Shown: positions 53,791-63,265, numbered from the stretch's first letter. The stretch is DNA of 64,000 nt from UBA2040 sp002384725 (GCA_963926475.1 CAWUXE010000020.1:1-64000), one strand, 5' to 3'. The notes: generated by a model not told the origin, from the sequence alone. Numbers and translations: made by a program.

Positions 53791-54309
53791 TCACGTTTTC
53801 ATCAAACTCAACGGTGAATAGGCATTCGAAAGTGCTCCGAGAATCGCCCCTCCTCTTTCAGAAATAGCACAATTAACCAAGCGCTTCATGTAGAATTTTT
53901 TGGTTTCATCCATGGACAATCCATTCAGATAATCAAGATATTCGGACATGACTAAGATTTCACTTTTTGGTGAAACATTGAAGAAATGAATTCGATAGGC
54001 ATCTTTCGTTTTCACCAAAAGACTTGCACCCATATGTTTTCCACCTTCACTTTCTCTTCCATGCTTGTATATATTTTGAAGGCCTTCGACGAAAATTGTA
54101 AAGATTCTTTTTGAGGTAGTTCGCTGTTCTATATTTTGAATTAATTTATGCTCGACATCATCAATAATAGTAGAAATAGAATTCTCATTAATATCCCCAA
54201 AATATTCGGTAACAACAACACCGTCCAATAAATCATTTTTTCGACTTTTTGTCCGGTCATAAATTTGCCTTAACAGATAGGCAGGTGTATTGTAACTTAT
54301 TTCAACCAT
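53791..54309 (-). CDS. SiaB family (DUF6272) kinase, C-terminus apparently altered
   Basis: A 172-residue protein. Residues 1-155 match SiaB-type kinases: GDINENSISTIIDDVEHKLI, RIFTIFVEGLQNIYKHGRES (the helix with the ATP-binding Asn) and AISERGGA. SiaB relatives phosphorylate STAS-like partners. After ISERGGA the family usually continues LGFIDIARKSGN and a final strand pair. Here the frame runs ILGALSN and stops at 53791. In another frame the sequence downstream reads FTVEFDENVNNKEILMFL to a stop at 53747, 7 bases from the next gene. A small frame-changing deletion is suspected. Confidence 0.8.
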   Translation of the reverse strand: MVEISYNTPAYLLRQIYDRTKSRKNDLLDGVVVTEYFGDINENSISTIIDDVEHKLIQNIEQRTTSKRIFTIFVEGLQNIYKHGRESEGGKHMGASLLVKTKDAYRIHFFNVSPKSEILVMSEYLDYLNGLSMDETKKFYMKRLVNCAISERGGAILGALSNAYSPLSLMKT

Positions 54310-54452
54310 TAACTATGGTAATGATTTGATTTAATTCTCTTCCTTAACGTCCTCAAAAGCTTAAAGTTGCATCTAACTTTTATAAAAATACTAAAAATAG
54401 CAGTGCTACACCAAGTCTAAGAACTAATCGCCTATTAATTAAGGTCTTTAAT

Positions 54453-54935
54453 TCAAGAGTTAATAACAATTTTATCCACGATTTCAATTACAGCAGGACA
54501 TACATCCAAGTTTTTTTGTGTTAAGCCCATAATCTGGTGCATGTTCTTTCTATCGGTATGCGGATACTCTCTGCAGGCCAAAGGTCGAACATCGTATATA
54601 TTACATTTATTGGTATCGTGGTCCAAGAAAGCGCAGGGCGAACTATTCAAAACATAATCTTGGTCCTCGTCCAAGTGGAGATAATCCGATATGAAATTCT
54701 TTTCGGAGGTTCTCAAATTTTTTGAGATACGTTTAATATCTATATCTCTGAAAATAGGGCTTGTTGTTTTACAGCAATTGGCGCAATCCAAGCAATCAAT
54801 TTTGGCAAATGCTTTATCGTGTTCGGCGTGAAACAATTGATCAAGCTTTTTTCCTTTTAACTTATTGTTTTTGAAGAATTTGGCAGAATCTTCTTTTACT
54901 TTTATTCCTTTGGTTAATATATCTCCGTACTTCAT
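54453..54935 (-). CDS. YkgJ family cysteine cluster protein
   Basis: A 160-residue protein. The cluster CLDCANCCKTTSPIF and CNIYDVRPLACREYPH gives the eight-odd Cys layout of YkgJ/UPF0153, predicted to bind zinc or an iron-sulfur centre. Function unknown, but widespread in Bacteroidota. It lies 11 bases downstream of folD on the same strand, so they form a likely operon. Confidence 0.9.
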   Translation of the reverse strand: MKYGDILTKGIKVKEDSAKFFKNNKLKGKKLDQLFHAEHDKAFAKIDCLDCANCCKTTSPIFRDIDIKRISKNLRTSEKNFISDYLHLDEDQDYVLNSSPCAFLDHDTNKCNIYDVRPLACREYPHTDRKNMHQIMGLTQKNLDVCPAVIEIVDKIVINS

Positions 54936-54946
54936 TGTTTCTCGTT

Positions 54947-55825
54947 TTACTTGCCTTTTAGTTCCATTGCTCGCAGTGTGTTAATCATCAAAGAAGCGAT
55001 AGTCATTGGTCCTACTCCACCTGGCACTGGCGTGATAAACGAACATTTTGGTGCGACCTCATCAAAATCTACATCTCCGCGTAAACGCCAACCTCTAGCT
55101 CTGGAATCGTCTGGAACGCGTGTTGTCCCTACGTCGATTACAACGGCACCCTCTTTCACCATGTCGGGTTTTACAAAACCGGGTTTTCCAATTGCAGAAA
55201 TTAAAATATCTGCGGTAAGACAAATCTCTTTTATGTTTTGAGTTCTACTATGGGTAAGCGTTACAGTGCAATTTCCAGGATCAGCATTTCTGGATAGCAT
55301 AATGGAAACTGGCATTCCAACGATATTGCTTCGTCCGATAACAACGCATCTTTTACCGGAGGTTTCAATTCCATTTCGTTTTATGATTTCGACTATTCCA
55401 GCTGGTGTTGCGGGCAAAAATCCAGGAAGATTTAAAACCATATTGCCCAAATTCACGGGGTGAAAACCATCCACATCTTTCATTGGATCGATGGCTTGGG
55501 TCACCCTTAATTCGTCGATATGATCGGGCAAAGGAAGTTGAACGATGAAACCGTCTATGCTCTTATCCTCATTCAATTGTTGCACTTTTCCCAAAAGAAT
55601 TTCTTCGGAAACAGATGAATCGTAACGAATCAAAGTGCTTTCGAAACCAATTTGATCGCATGCCTTCACTTTCGCATTGACGTAAGTCATTGAACCACCA
55701 TCGTTTCCAACCAAAATAGCGGCTAGATGTGGGATTTTCTTCCCTTCTAGTTTTCTTTGTGCTACTTTTTGAGCAAGTTCTTTTTTTATTTCATCGGAAG
55801 TTTTTTTTCCATCTAATAATTGCAT
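54947..55825 (-). CDS. folD: Methylene-THF dehydrogenase / cyclohydrolase
   Basis: A 292-residue bifunctional enzyme of one-carbon metabolism. The catalytic YVNAK (Tyr and Lys) is near residue 52, GRSNIVGMPVS is the NADP-binding loop, and PGGVGPMTIASLM the end motif. The ATG at 55825 fits the family start; the frame remains open to 55906. It is followed by the YkgJ gene. The outer-membrane gene diverges, its promoter lying across the longer frame. Confidence 0.97.
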   Translation of the reverse strand: MQLLDGKKTSDEIKKELAQKVAQRKLEGKKIPHLAAILVGNDGGSMTYVNAKVKACDQIGFESTLIRYDSSVSEEILLGKVQQLNEDKSIDGFIVQLPLPDHIDELRVTQAIDPMKDVDGFHPVNLGNMVLNLPGFLPATPAGIVEIIKRNGIETSGKRCVVIGRSNIVGMPVSIMLSRNADPGNCTVTLTHSRTQNIKEICLTADILISAIGKPGFVKPDMVKEGAVVIDVGTTRVPDDSRARGWRLRGDVDFDEVAPKCSFITPVPGGVGPMTIASLMINTLRAMELKGK

Positions 55826-55868
55826 GCTAAGTAATTTTTGACAAAGATAATCAGCTTTTTGAAAAGAG

Positions 55869-55900
55869 TTGGAGATATAATTCTTCTGTTCGTATATTTG
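55869..55900 (+). promoter_or_regulatory. Bacteroidota-type promoter with very short leader
   Basis: TTG at 55869-55871, 21-base spacer, TATATTTG at 55893-55900, then ATG at 55905. The spacing is within the range known for flavobacterial promoters. The transcript would be leaderless or nearly so. Confidence 0.5.
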
Positions 55901-55904
55901 GGAC

Positions 55905-56507
55905 ATGAAAAAAATGGTATTCCTTTCGCTTTTTATTATTTCCAGTTTTTCGTATTCTCAAACCTATGCTGAAATGCTAAAATCTGAAATCGGAATAGAT
56001 GGATATTTCTCTATTGGAAATCAAGGTGGAAACTTCAGTGCTGGCTTGAAATGGGGATTGTTGCAAAAAAAAGAAGACAGCAAAATAATTATTGGTCCTA
56101 GTGTTCGATGGATCCGCGTTTGGACGAAGAATTTAGCCTTTGGAAATCAAGCGACAAGTTACAATATTGTTGGTGTTGGCGGATTTATTCATGCAAGAGT
56201 TTTTGAGGCTTTGTATGCAGGCATTGAAATAGAGGGTCTGAAAAGTCCGATTAGTTACACGAATATTACACCGCAAAAAACATGGATTCCAACCGTTTTT
56301 ATTGGCGGTGGATATTCTAAAAGTTTCGATGAAAACTTTCGCTTAAATATTGGAATTTTCTATGACATCGTTAACAACTTAAATAGTCCGTACCGACCAT
56401 CTTATGTTGCAAAAAAAACCGGGCCGAATGGTGAACCAGGAGCCTTGATACCTGTTTTGTATCGTGTACAATTGTTTATTCCTTTGGCAGCCAATGGTGG
56501 AAATTGA
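55905..56507 (+). CDS. Predicted outer-membrane beta-barrel protein
   Basis: A 200-residue protein with a signal peptide (about 1-19, ending SYSQ). The mature part has alternating strands (GIDGYFSIGNQGGNFSAGLK, RLNIGIFYDIVNNLN and YRVQLFIPLA at the end). No family recognised. It is divergent from folD. Confidence 0.78.
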   Translation: MKKMVFLSLFIISSFSYSQTYAEMLKSEIGIDGYFSIGNQGGNFSAGLKWGLLQKKEDSKIIIGPSVRWIRVWTKNLAFGNQATSYNIVGVGGFIHARVFEALYAGIEIEGLKSPISYTNITPQKTWIPTVFIGGGYSKSFDENFRLNIGIFYDIVNNLNSPYRPSYVAKKTGPNGEPGALIPVLYRVQLFIPLAANGGN

Positions 56508-56625
56508 GGATTTGAAGTAGATAAGGAATAATGTTGAAGTTCCAACTGTCTCGATTGTGATTGGTTTGGTTTTATAGTAGTTTTCGACTCTAACTATCTA
56601 ACTACAAGAACCCTTTCAGCAATAA

Positions 56626-56643
56626 GCTGCCGCCGCAGGCAGC
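56626..56643. repeat. GC-rich hairpin in intergenic DNA
   Basis: gctgcc (56626-56631) and ggcagc (56638-56643) pair around a six-base loop. It stands out from AT-rich surroundings and lies downstream of convergent genes. No T run is next to it. The rest of 56508-56733 shows no gene. Confidence 0.5.
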
Positions 56644-56733
56644 AACGCAGTTAATTGCGAAATTTTCGAATTTTATCAATTTAGGAATACAACAGTTTTT
56701 GATCACATCTCTTATTAAACTTTAAACATTTCT

Positions 56734-56943
56734 CTAAACCAACTCAATCTTATTCCCATCAATTTCAATTACATCACCCACAATCAACTTCGCCCGTTTA
56801 CGTGTTTCCACTTCTCCATTTCGCACTACTACTCCATCGTCCACAATAAATTTCGCGTGACCTCCAGTGCTCGCAATCCCGGTAGCTTTAAGCAATTGTA
56901 TTAAATCAATATATTCTCCTTCTATCTTAAACTGACTTGTCAT
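56734..56943 (-). CDS. S4-domain RNA-binding protein (YbcJ-like)
   Basis: A 69-residue protein consisting of one S4 domain: LIQLLKATGIASTGGHAKFI and VVVRNGEVETRKRAKLIVGD. It likely binds structured RNA. It overlaps meaB by 17 bases, so both are in one operon. Family is small and poorly characterised. Confidence 0.9.
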   Translation of the reverse strand: MTSQFKIEGEYIDLIQLLKATGIASTGGHAKFIVDDGVVVRNGEVETRKRAKLIVGDVIEIDGNKIELV

Positions 56944-57967
56944 TTATCCACTTTTTAAATAAGATTTCAGCTGCCTCGAAAGGTGTGATTTCTTGATCAA
57001 TTATTTTCTGTTCAAATTCCTGAACCGAAGCCTTCGCCCCTTTTTGATCCAAGTAATGATGTAAAATTATTTCTTTTAAACTTTCATTGAACCAGCGCAA
57101 ATCTTGTGATTTTCGCTTTTTATCAAACCAACCATTGACTTTCGTGTGATTCTGAAAACTTTGAATTTCCTTCCAAATAGTATCGATGTTCGTATTTTCC
57201 AACGAACTACAAACGGCTGTTTTCGGTATCCACTCGTTTGCGTTTGCGGGAAATAGGTGCATGGCATTCTTATATTCTCGAGCGGCCATTTCCGATTTCT
57301 TCAAATTGTCGCCATCAGCTTTGTTGATCACCAACAAATCGGCCAATTCCATAATGCCACGTTTGATTCCTTGCAGTTCGTCTCCTGCTCCGGCCAACAT
57401 CAGCAACAAAAAGAAGTCGACCATAGAGTGCACCATGGTTTCGCTTTGTCCCACACCAACTGTTTCAATTAGGATGACATCAAATCCAGCCGCTTCGCAC
57501 AACAAAATACTTTCTCTCGTTTTTCGGGTAACGCCACCCAAATTTTTTCCGGAAGGCGAAGGTCGAATAAAGGCATTCTCCGCTTGACTCAGATTATGCA
57601 TTCTCGTTTTATCGCCCAAAATACTTCCTTCTCCTTCTTCACTACTTGGGTCAACAGCTAATACGGCCAATTTCTTCCCAAGAGATATTAGATACAAGCC
57701 AAACGCTTCTATAAATGTACTTTTACCAACTCCTGGCACACCTGTAACACCAATACGGATTGCTTTTCCAGAATGCGGAAGACTCTTTTCAACCAAAGCC
57801 CTACTCTTTACTTGATCAGCATCTAGGGTACTTTCAAGCAAGGTGATAGATGAACTTAAAGCAGATCGATCGCCAGAAATTAAAGCAGTATACAAGTCAT
57901 CAGGTTCCAAGTTTTGCTTTCTTGCTTTCCGCTTGTTCACCCAATCTTTTTTGTACTTTTCGTTCAT
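56927..57967 (-). CDS. meaB: MeaB-type GTPase, methylmalonyl-CoA mutase chaperone
   Basis: A 346-residue G3E GTPase. Walker A is GVTGVPGVGKSTFIEAFGL, with DVILIETVGVGQSE and the base-specificity NKADGDN. MeaB guards and reloads adenosylcobalamin on methylmalonyl-CoA mutase, which is not seen in the window. C-terminal helices for dimerisation are present. It overlaps the S4 gene. Confidence 0.94.
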   Translation of the reverse strand: MNEKYKKDWVNKRKARKQNLEPDDLYTALISGDRSALSSSITLLESTLDADQVKSRALVEKSLPHSGKAIRIGVTGVPGVGKSTFIEAFGLYLISLGKKLAVLAVDPSSEEGEGSILGDKTRMHNLSQAENAFIRPSPSGKNLGGVTRKTRESILLCEAAGFDVILIETVGVGQSETMVHSMVDFFLLLMLAGAGDELQGIKRGIMELADLLVINKADGDNLKKSEMAAREYKNAMHLFPANANEWIPKTAVCSSLENTNIDTIWKEIQSFQNHTKVNGWFDKKRKSQDLRWFNESLKEIILHHYLDQKGAKASVQEFEQKIIDQEITPFEAAEILFKKWINDKSV

Positions 57968-58091
57968 TGTTTCGAAAGTAGGAACTTTTGATTGAAATCG
58001 GAGGATTTAATGTCGATTTTAGTAAATTGGTCGCATTAATCACTCGCTTCAAAGCCAAGCCAAATCAAAGTATTTAAATATCTTCGTATTC

Positions 58092-58589
58092 ATGACAAAA
58101 ATCGGGCTTTTATCTGATACCCATGGACATCTCGATCCAAAAATTTTCGTTCATTTCAAAGACGTTGATGAAATCTGGCATGCTGGTGATATTGGTAGTT
58201 TGGAAGTAGTTGATGAACTCAGAAAATTCAAACCTTGCCGCATCATTTTCGGTAATATAGATGAAACAGAAATTCGGACAGAAACTGTAGAAACCGAAAT
58301 ATTCACCGTTGAAAAAATGAAAGTTGTCATGACACATATCGGGGGACGATCAGGTAGATATGCCAAAGGAATTCCAGAATTGTTGACAAAAGAACGGCCA
58401 AACATTTTTGTTTGTGGTCATTCGCATATACTTTTGGTACAACACGACAAACGGTTCAATATACTTTGGTTAAACCCCGGAGCATCCGGAATCAAAGGTT
58501 TTCATGCCGTTCGAACCTTATTGAGGTTCGAAATAGAAGGAGAAAAAATAAAAAACATGGAAGCAATTGAACTAGGAAGTCGTGTTTGA
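58092..58589 (+). CDS. YfcE/MJ0936-type metallophosphoesterase
   Basis: A 165-residue phosphodiesterase. The metal motifs are LLSDTHGHLDP, WHAGDIGS, GNIDE, MTHIG and CGHSHILL, in the normal order. It likely hydrolyses phosphodiesters in the cytosol. porQ follows 37 bases later, possibly on the same transcript. Confidence 0.93.
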   Translation: MTKIGLLSDTHGHLDPKIFVHFKDVDEIWHAGDIGSLEVVDELRKFKPCRIIFGNIDETEIRTETVETEIFTVEKMKVVMTHIGGRSGRYAKGIPELLTKERPNIFVCGHSHILLVQHDKRFNILWLNPGASGIKGFHAVRTLLRFEIEGEKIKNMEAIELGSRV

Positions 58590-58626
58590 ATATAATTTTT
58601 TAAATCGCTTTGCGTTATTCCCTCAA

Positions 58627-59661
58627 ATGAAGATAAAACTTGGCGTTATCGCTTTCCTTATCAGTTTTACTGCCACACCACAAACAGGCGGCACGAACAG
58701 CTTCACTTTCATGGATTTAGCGTTCAATGCACGGTCACTGGGATTAGGAACCGATTTCATTTCCGTAAAAGATACCGATGTCAATCTTGGCGTTGCAAAT
58801 CCGTCGTTGATCAATTCACAGATGGACAAGCATGCCTCTTTTAGTCAAGCTCTAGTTCCTGGCGGAATAAATTATGGAATGGTCAATTACGCGAGAACCT
58901 TGAAGAAGAACTTTGTCGGTGTCGGACACATTCGTTTTGTCGACTATGGAAAAATGACCAGACGCGATGAATTCGGAAATGATCAAGGTACCTTCAAACC
59001 AATGGATATGATCATTGGAGCGAGTGTTTCCAAACCATTCTCACCAAAGCTCTCGATTGGTGCTTCACTTAATTTTATTTATTCCACCTTAGCTTCCTAC
59101 ACCTCCTTGGGCGCTTCGGTCGATTTTGCAGGAAATTACTACAACGAAGACAATGAATTTTTGGCCACCCTAATGGTTAAAAATGCAGGATACCAATTCA
59201 AAGGATATACGAAGAAAACACACGATCCCTTGCCCGTGAATGTTCAATTTGCCGTTTCGAAGAAATTGGCACACGCACCCTTTCGGTTTTCCTTTTTGGC
59301 GCACACTTTAAATCGTTGGGATTTGAGTTATGTGGATCCAAATGCAAAAGAAACGATAGATGCTTTAACAGGTGATACTATTCCAGTCCCAACTGCAGGT
59401 TTTGTGGAGAAAATTGGTCGGCATTTGACGTTTCAAACAGAAATACTCGTTTCGAAAAACTTCCATTTACGCGCTGCTTTTGACTTACAAAAACGACAAC
59501 AAATGAAATTGGAAGCACGTCCGGGAGCGAGTGGATTTTCTTTTGGTGCAGGATTTTATTTCAAGAAATTCTCAGTAGATTACGGAATGGCCGTAGTTTC
59601 ACGAGCTGGACTTCAACACATGATCTCCTTGAGCACCGACCTCGACCAATGGCGCAAATAA
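58627..59661 (+). CDS. porQ: Type IX secretion system protein PorQ
   Basis: A 344-residue protein with a signal peptide (from 58627, about 19 residues). The mature start GGTNSFTFMDLAFNARSLGL, then GLGTDFISVKDTDVNLGVAN and GINYGMVNYARTL, are characteristic of PorQ, an outer-membrane barrel of the FadL type that works with PorU, PorV and PorZ in the cell-surface attachment complex. This start is preferred to the upstream one at 58582, which lacks a signal. cmk lies 28 bases downstream, a pairing seen in other members of the phylum. Confidence 0.9.
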   Translation: MKIKLGVIAFLISFTATPQTGGTNSFTFMDLAFNARSLGLGTDFISVKDTDVNLGVANPSLINSQMDKHASFSQALVPGGINYGMVNYARTLKKNFVGVGHIRFVDYGKMTRRDEFGNDQGTFKPMDMIIGASVSKPFSPKLSIGASLNFIYSTLASYTSLGASVDFAGNYYNEDNEFLATLMVKNAGYQFKGYTKKTHDPLPVNVQFAVSKKLAHAPFRFSFLAHTLNRWDLSYVDPNAKETIDALTGDTIPVPTAGFVEKIGRHLTFQTEILVSKNFHLRAAFDLQKRQQMKLEARPGASGFSFGAGFYFKKFSVDYGMAVVSRAGLQHMISLSTDLDQWRK

Positions 59662-59689
59662 GGCAGAAAATTACTTATCTTCGTCACCG

Positions 59690-60394
59690 ATGAACGAAGG
59701 CTTAAACTCCAAAAAAATTACAATTGCCATAGACGGACATTCCTCGTGCGGCAAAAGCACATTGGCGAAGGAATTGGCGAATGAATTGGGATATATTTAC
59801 ATCGATTCAGGCGCTATGTACAGAGGGGTGACACTTTTCTGTAGACGCCATGATTGGGTTTCTCCCGAACATTTAGACAAAGAAAAAATCATTGCGCATC
59901 TGAACGAAATTGAACTACGATTCATTTTTGGACCAGTAATGGAAAAGCCGCAATTGACCTTAAACGGTGAACTTGTGGAAAAATATATTCGTTCGATGGA
60001 AATTTCCAATATCGTTTCTCCGGTTGCAACAATAAAGGAGGTTCGCCAAAAATTGGTGGAAGAACAAAGAGAAATGGGTGCTTTGGGCGGTGTAATCATG
60101 GATGGGCGTGATATTGGATCTGTCGTTTTCCCAGATGCTGAATTGAAAATATTTCTAACCGCTTCTCCAGAAGTTAGAGCAATACGCCGATATGACGAGT
60201 TAAAATCGACTGGAGCTGACGTGACTATTGCTGAAATTAAAACAAATCTTCTCGAAAGAGATCGAATAGACAGTACACGTGAAGAAAGCCCATTGATTCA
60301 GACCCCAGATGCATGGGTGTTGGACAACTCACGCTTGTCAAAAAAGGAACAATTGAGTATAGTTATTGACCGTATTCGTGAAATTTCAGCTTAA
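59690..60394 (+). CDS. cmk: Cytidylate kinase
   Basis: A 234-residue kinase that phosphorylates CMP and dCMP. The P-loop is AIDGHSSCGKSTLAKEL, then SGAMYRGVTLF, DGRDIGSVVFPDAELKIFLT and the lid REESPLIQ. Length is normal. It may share the porQ transcript. The start ATG at 59690 is the first in frame. Confidence 0.96.
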   Translation: MNEGLNSKKITIAIDGHSSCGKSTLAKELANELGYIYIDSGAMYRGVTLFCRRHDWVSPEHLDKEKIIAHLNEIELRFIFGPVMEKPQLTLNGELVEKYIRSMEISNIVSPVATIKEVRQKLVEEQREMGALGGVIMDGRDIGSVVFPDAELKIFLTASPEVRAIRRYDELKSTGADVTIAEIKTNLLERDRIDSTREESPLIQTPDAWVLDNSRLSKKEQLSIVIDRIREISA

Positions 60395-60509
60395 TAACTT
60401 TATATTTGTGCGAATTCTGACACAATACTTTAAGAATTTCACACTATCACCTACTCATTTTAAAATATAAATCCCCAATGATTCGCAAGAATCACAGAAC
60501 TGATTGAAA

Positions 60510-61172
60510 ATGGATTCAATAGGAAAAATAACAGAAGACCTCATAAACCGCAGTCCTTTTTTGCGTGAAGCAATAACGGATAACTTGATTAACATTTCCG
60601 CTTTGGCGAGAAAGTTAAAACCAGAAATTGAGAGCAAAATGGGCAAACCCATTAAAGAAGGCGCTATTGTGATGACAATAAAACGTATGTCTCCTGGTCT
60701 GTATCATCGATTGAATATCAAGATTACGAATATGATGTCGGAATTAGGTGATTTTCTTGTGAGAAGTAATCTTTCCGATTTTACTTATGAGAATTCAGAG
60801 TCTTTAAAAAATGCACAAACCGATTTCATACAATTATTGAGAAAGGAAAACGACAACTTTTACACCATCTCTCAAGGATTATCGGAAACAACTTTTATAG
60901 TATCGGCCAGTCAAAATGAAATAGTAAAAGAATTCTTCAAAAAAGAAAAACTCAAGGCACACAGCGAGAAATTAGCATCCGTAACGGTAAAATTACCGAC
61001 TGTAAACACAGAGATTTACGGTATCTATTATTATATTCTGAAGCAATTGGCGTGGGAAGGAATCAATATCGTACAAGTAGTGTCTACTTCGAATGAGTTT
61101 ACGATCGTTGTGAATCAAGCTGAAATAGATATCGCTTTTAAGATCTTGATGAATTTGAAGCGCTACGCTTAA
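60510..61172 (+). CDS. Conserved protein with ACT-like C-terminal domain
   Basis: A 220-residue soluble protein. The N-terminal part is helical with an HTH-like pattern (NLINISALARKLKPEIES, EGAIVMTIKRM). The final 65 residues resemble an ACT domain (VKLPTVNTEIYGIYYYILKQ, EFTIVVNQAEIDIAFKILMN). It may sense small ligands. ATG at 60510 is used; the TTG at 60504 is in the same frame. Not assigned to a named family. Confidence 0.65.
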   Translation: MDSIGKITEDLINRSPFLREAITDNLINISALARKLKPEIESKMGKPIKEGAIVMTIKRMSPGLYHRLNIKITNMMSELGDFLVRSNLSDFTYENSESLKNAQTDFIQLLRKENDNFYTISQGLSETTFIVSASQNEIVKEFFKKEKLKAHSEKLASVTVKLPTVNTEIYGIYYYILKQLAWEGINIVQVVSTSNEFTIVVNQAEIDIAFKILMNLKRYA

Positions 61173-61354
61173 GCTTTACATTTTTCTTCCGGAGTAGCTC
61201 CACATAATCCACAAGAAGCGCCTTGGTCTTGCACCAAAGGATTGTTACTTGCACAAGTTCCAGCAAATTTTCCGTCTTTTTTCGCCCAAATTTTGATTGC
61301 AATACCTGCAAAACAAAGTGCTAATAAACCGATAGAGAGTAAAACAAGCTTCAT
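61169..61354 (-). CDS. Small membrane or secreted protein with cysteines
   Basis: A 61-residue protein. One hydrophobic helix (about 3-25) is followed by a short tail with Cys: FAGTCASNNPLV, then SCGLCGATPEEKC. The pattern resembles a conserved small protein seen in many Bacteroidota, and the cysteines could bind a metal or form a disulfide. It is convergent with the ACT-like gene, overlapping by 4 bases. Confidence 0.75.
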   Translation of the reverse strand: MKLVLLSIGLLALCFAGIAIKIWAKKDGKFAGTCASNNPLVQDQGASCGLCGATPEEKCKA

Positions 61355-61387
61355 TTTAAATTAATTTTAAGACAAAGTTAAGGCTTT

Positions 61388-62125
61388 TCAATTGCCTTGC
61401 AACAATTTACCTGTTCCATAATTACTCCATTCTATTGAACCAGGAGTATCAGTGTAATAAACATTGCCACTACTCCATGTCTCACATTTTAAAACATTCG
61501 CGCTATTTGTTCCAATTTTCAAGTCATTTGTACCTTTGCTGATAACAATTAAGTCATTGAGCACCTGCAATTCACGAGTATCTCCAAATGCATTTCCCTT
61601 CGCGGACAATCGTGCATAATTACAATTCCCCCGAATTGCATAATCAGTCCACGACGGCTCAGCAGATACCTCTAAATTTATACAATTCACCAACAAATCC
61701 AAGGATCCAGAGCCTTCTCGTAGTATTACATCCAATTTTGGAGATGAGAGTGTTCCTTCGTTGGTCAGAGAGTAAGAACCTTGATAAATGATTTCATCCA
61801 AATATTTGTAGTGAATCTCTACCGAAATTATCTTTTTTAAACTCCTTAAAAACTTGCACTTGTTTTCATTCGTAATAGTTAACCTGCCATCTATCACTGT
61901 CGTGCAGACCGAATTCAAGACATTTTCACCACCAGTTAAAACAACAAACGAACTTGAATCATGGATTAAATGATAGTTCAAAAAAGCGCCAAGATCTATT
62001 TTATGGAAATCCGACAAATCAACTTTTTTATCAATTGTTGATCCATTAAATTTCCAACAAGATCTATCTTCTGATTTTTTACAACCAAGAGCAAAAAGCA
62101 CTAGAAGAAGTATTAATCGATTCAT
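61388..62125 (-). CDS. Lipoprotein with DUF2807 (head GIN) domain
   Basis: A 245-residue lipoprotein (lipobox ALGC). Residues about 35-235 match DUF2807, an auto-adhesin-like beta-helix: FHKIDLGAFLNYHLIHDSSS, LEVSAEPSWTDYAIRGNCNY and NAFGDTRELQVLNDLIVISK. Role probably in the envelope. It overlaps the acyl hydrolase gene by 4 bases (ATGA-type), so they are co-transcribed. Confidence 0.85.
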   Translation of the reverse strand: MNRLILLLVLFALGCKKSEDRSCWKFNGSTIDKKVDLSDFHKIDLGAFLNYHLIHDSSSFVVLTGGENVLNSVCTTVIDGRLTITNENKCKFLRSLKKIISVEIHYKYLDEIIYQGSYSLTNEGTLSSPKLDVILREGSGSLDLLVNCINLEVSAEPSWTDYAIRGNCNYARLSAKGNAFGDTRELQVLNDLIVISKGTNDLKIGTNSANVLKCETWSSGNVYYTDTPGSIEWSNYGTGKLLQGN

Positions 62126-63195
62126 TTCTTTTTATTAAAAACATATCCTACACTCCATTCTACGTAATCAGCCTTTCCCCAATTCGATTTCAAAGTTACG
62201 CCGACCAATAAATTGTTCTTGAATTTATAACGCATCCCGATCCGATGATATATATGATCTTCTGGTAGATATCTATCTTTAAAATAGAACCCCATGCCTA
62301 GTACAGTCGAAAAACGGTCAAAAGTCAACACGTATCCGGTAAAAAATCCACCTTGAAAAATGTCAATTGGTTTTTTTTCAAATTCAGGTAAATATTCTAG
62401 AAGTGCCGTTTTATAAATTCCATCCAGACCAAATTCAACTCCGCATTTTGAACTAAAAACTTTTCGAGCAAAAACATTCAATGCGTAAATCGGATATTTT
62501 TTTCCCTTTGATATTGAAATATCTTTAGCGGATAAAATAAAATTTATCCCAAAATCCCATGGAGCCTTCCACGATCCAGCATGTTTACTTCGTTCCTTTT
62601 GCCGAAAAATACCTCGTTTGTTGCCATAAGACAAAGTAAGTGTTGGGTAGTTCAAACCCAAGTTGGGTAATTTATTTGCACCATTCGAAAAATGATTCAA
62701 ACCCATACCTATGCCAAATTCGTTATTTCTACTATAAAATCGATAATTCAAGGACATCTGGACAATTACGTTTACATGCGCAGAAATAGCATTGTTCTTT
62801 GGGTTAGAAATAGGATCAAAAACCTTTGACGCGATTGCTAATCCAGAACCTACGCGAGCAGAAAACGAATGTTTGTCAGTCCGATAAAATGGCAAATCTC
62901 CAAAAGCAAATCCTCCAAAAAGTGAACCCAAAATATCTAAATTACCTGTACTTGTATAAAAAGTAGTAATGCCAATTCGTGGAGTTGCATATGCCTTTGC
63001 CCATGTTTCTCCTTCTTTCAAGTCGAGAAAATAAGTTAATTCTCCTGCAAAAACGGGATCTTTTGGTAAATGTGCAATCGTCGGACGATGAACCGCCAAA
63101 TAACCTGAATGCACTTTGGCCTCCAATCCCCAATTGTTTTGGGCAAAGATTCCATTGCTGCTGCAAATCAAGAAAAGTATAACGAGCTTGTTCAT
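62122..63195 (-). CDS. Acyloxyacyl hydrolase / PagL-like lipid A deacylase
   Basis: A 357-residue outer-membrane protein with a signal peptide (about 1-18, ending FAQ). The PagL-type motif HFSNG (His and Ser of the active site) occurs in GMGLNHFSNGANKLPNLGLN. The rest alternates in polarity like a barrel and is longer than classic PagL. It probably removes an acyl chain from lipid A. The DUF2807 gene follows with a 4-base overlap. Confidence 0.82.
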   Translation of the reverse strand: MNKLVILFLICSSNGIFAQNNWGLEAKVHSGYLAVHRPTIAHLPKDPVFAGELTYFLDLKEGETWAKAYATPRIGITTFYTSTGNLDILGSLFGGFAFGDLPFYRTDKHSFSARVGSGLAIASKVFDPISNPKNNAISAHVNVIVQMSLNYRFYSRNNEFGIGMGLNHFSNGANKLPNLGLNYPTLTLSYGNKRGIFRQKERSKHAGSWKAPWDFGINFILSAKDISISKGKKYPIYALNVFARKVFSSKCGVEFGLDGIYKTALLEYLPEFEKKPIDIFQGGFFTGYVLTFDRFSTVLGMGFYFKDRYLPEDHIYHRIGMRYKFKNNLLVGVTLKSNWGKADYVEWSVGYVFNKKK

Positions 63196-63265
63196 CTTTC
63201 GGGAACAAATTTAGATTATTCTTCTATGTTCTCAGATAAAACCTAATTTTATCACAAAAAAAAGT

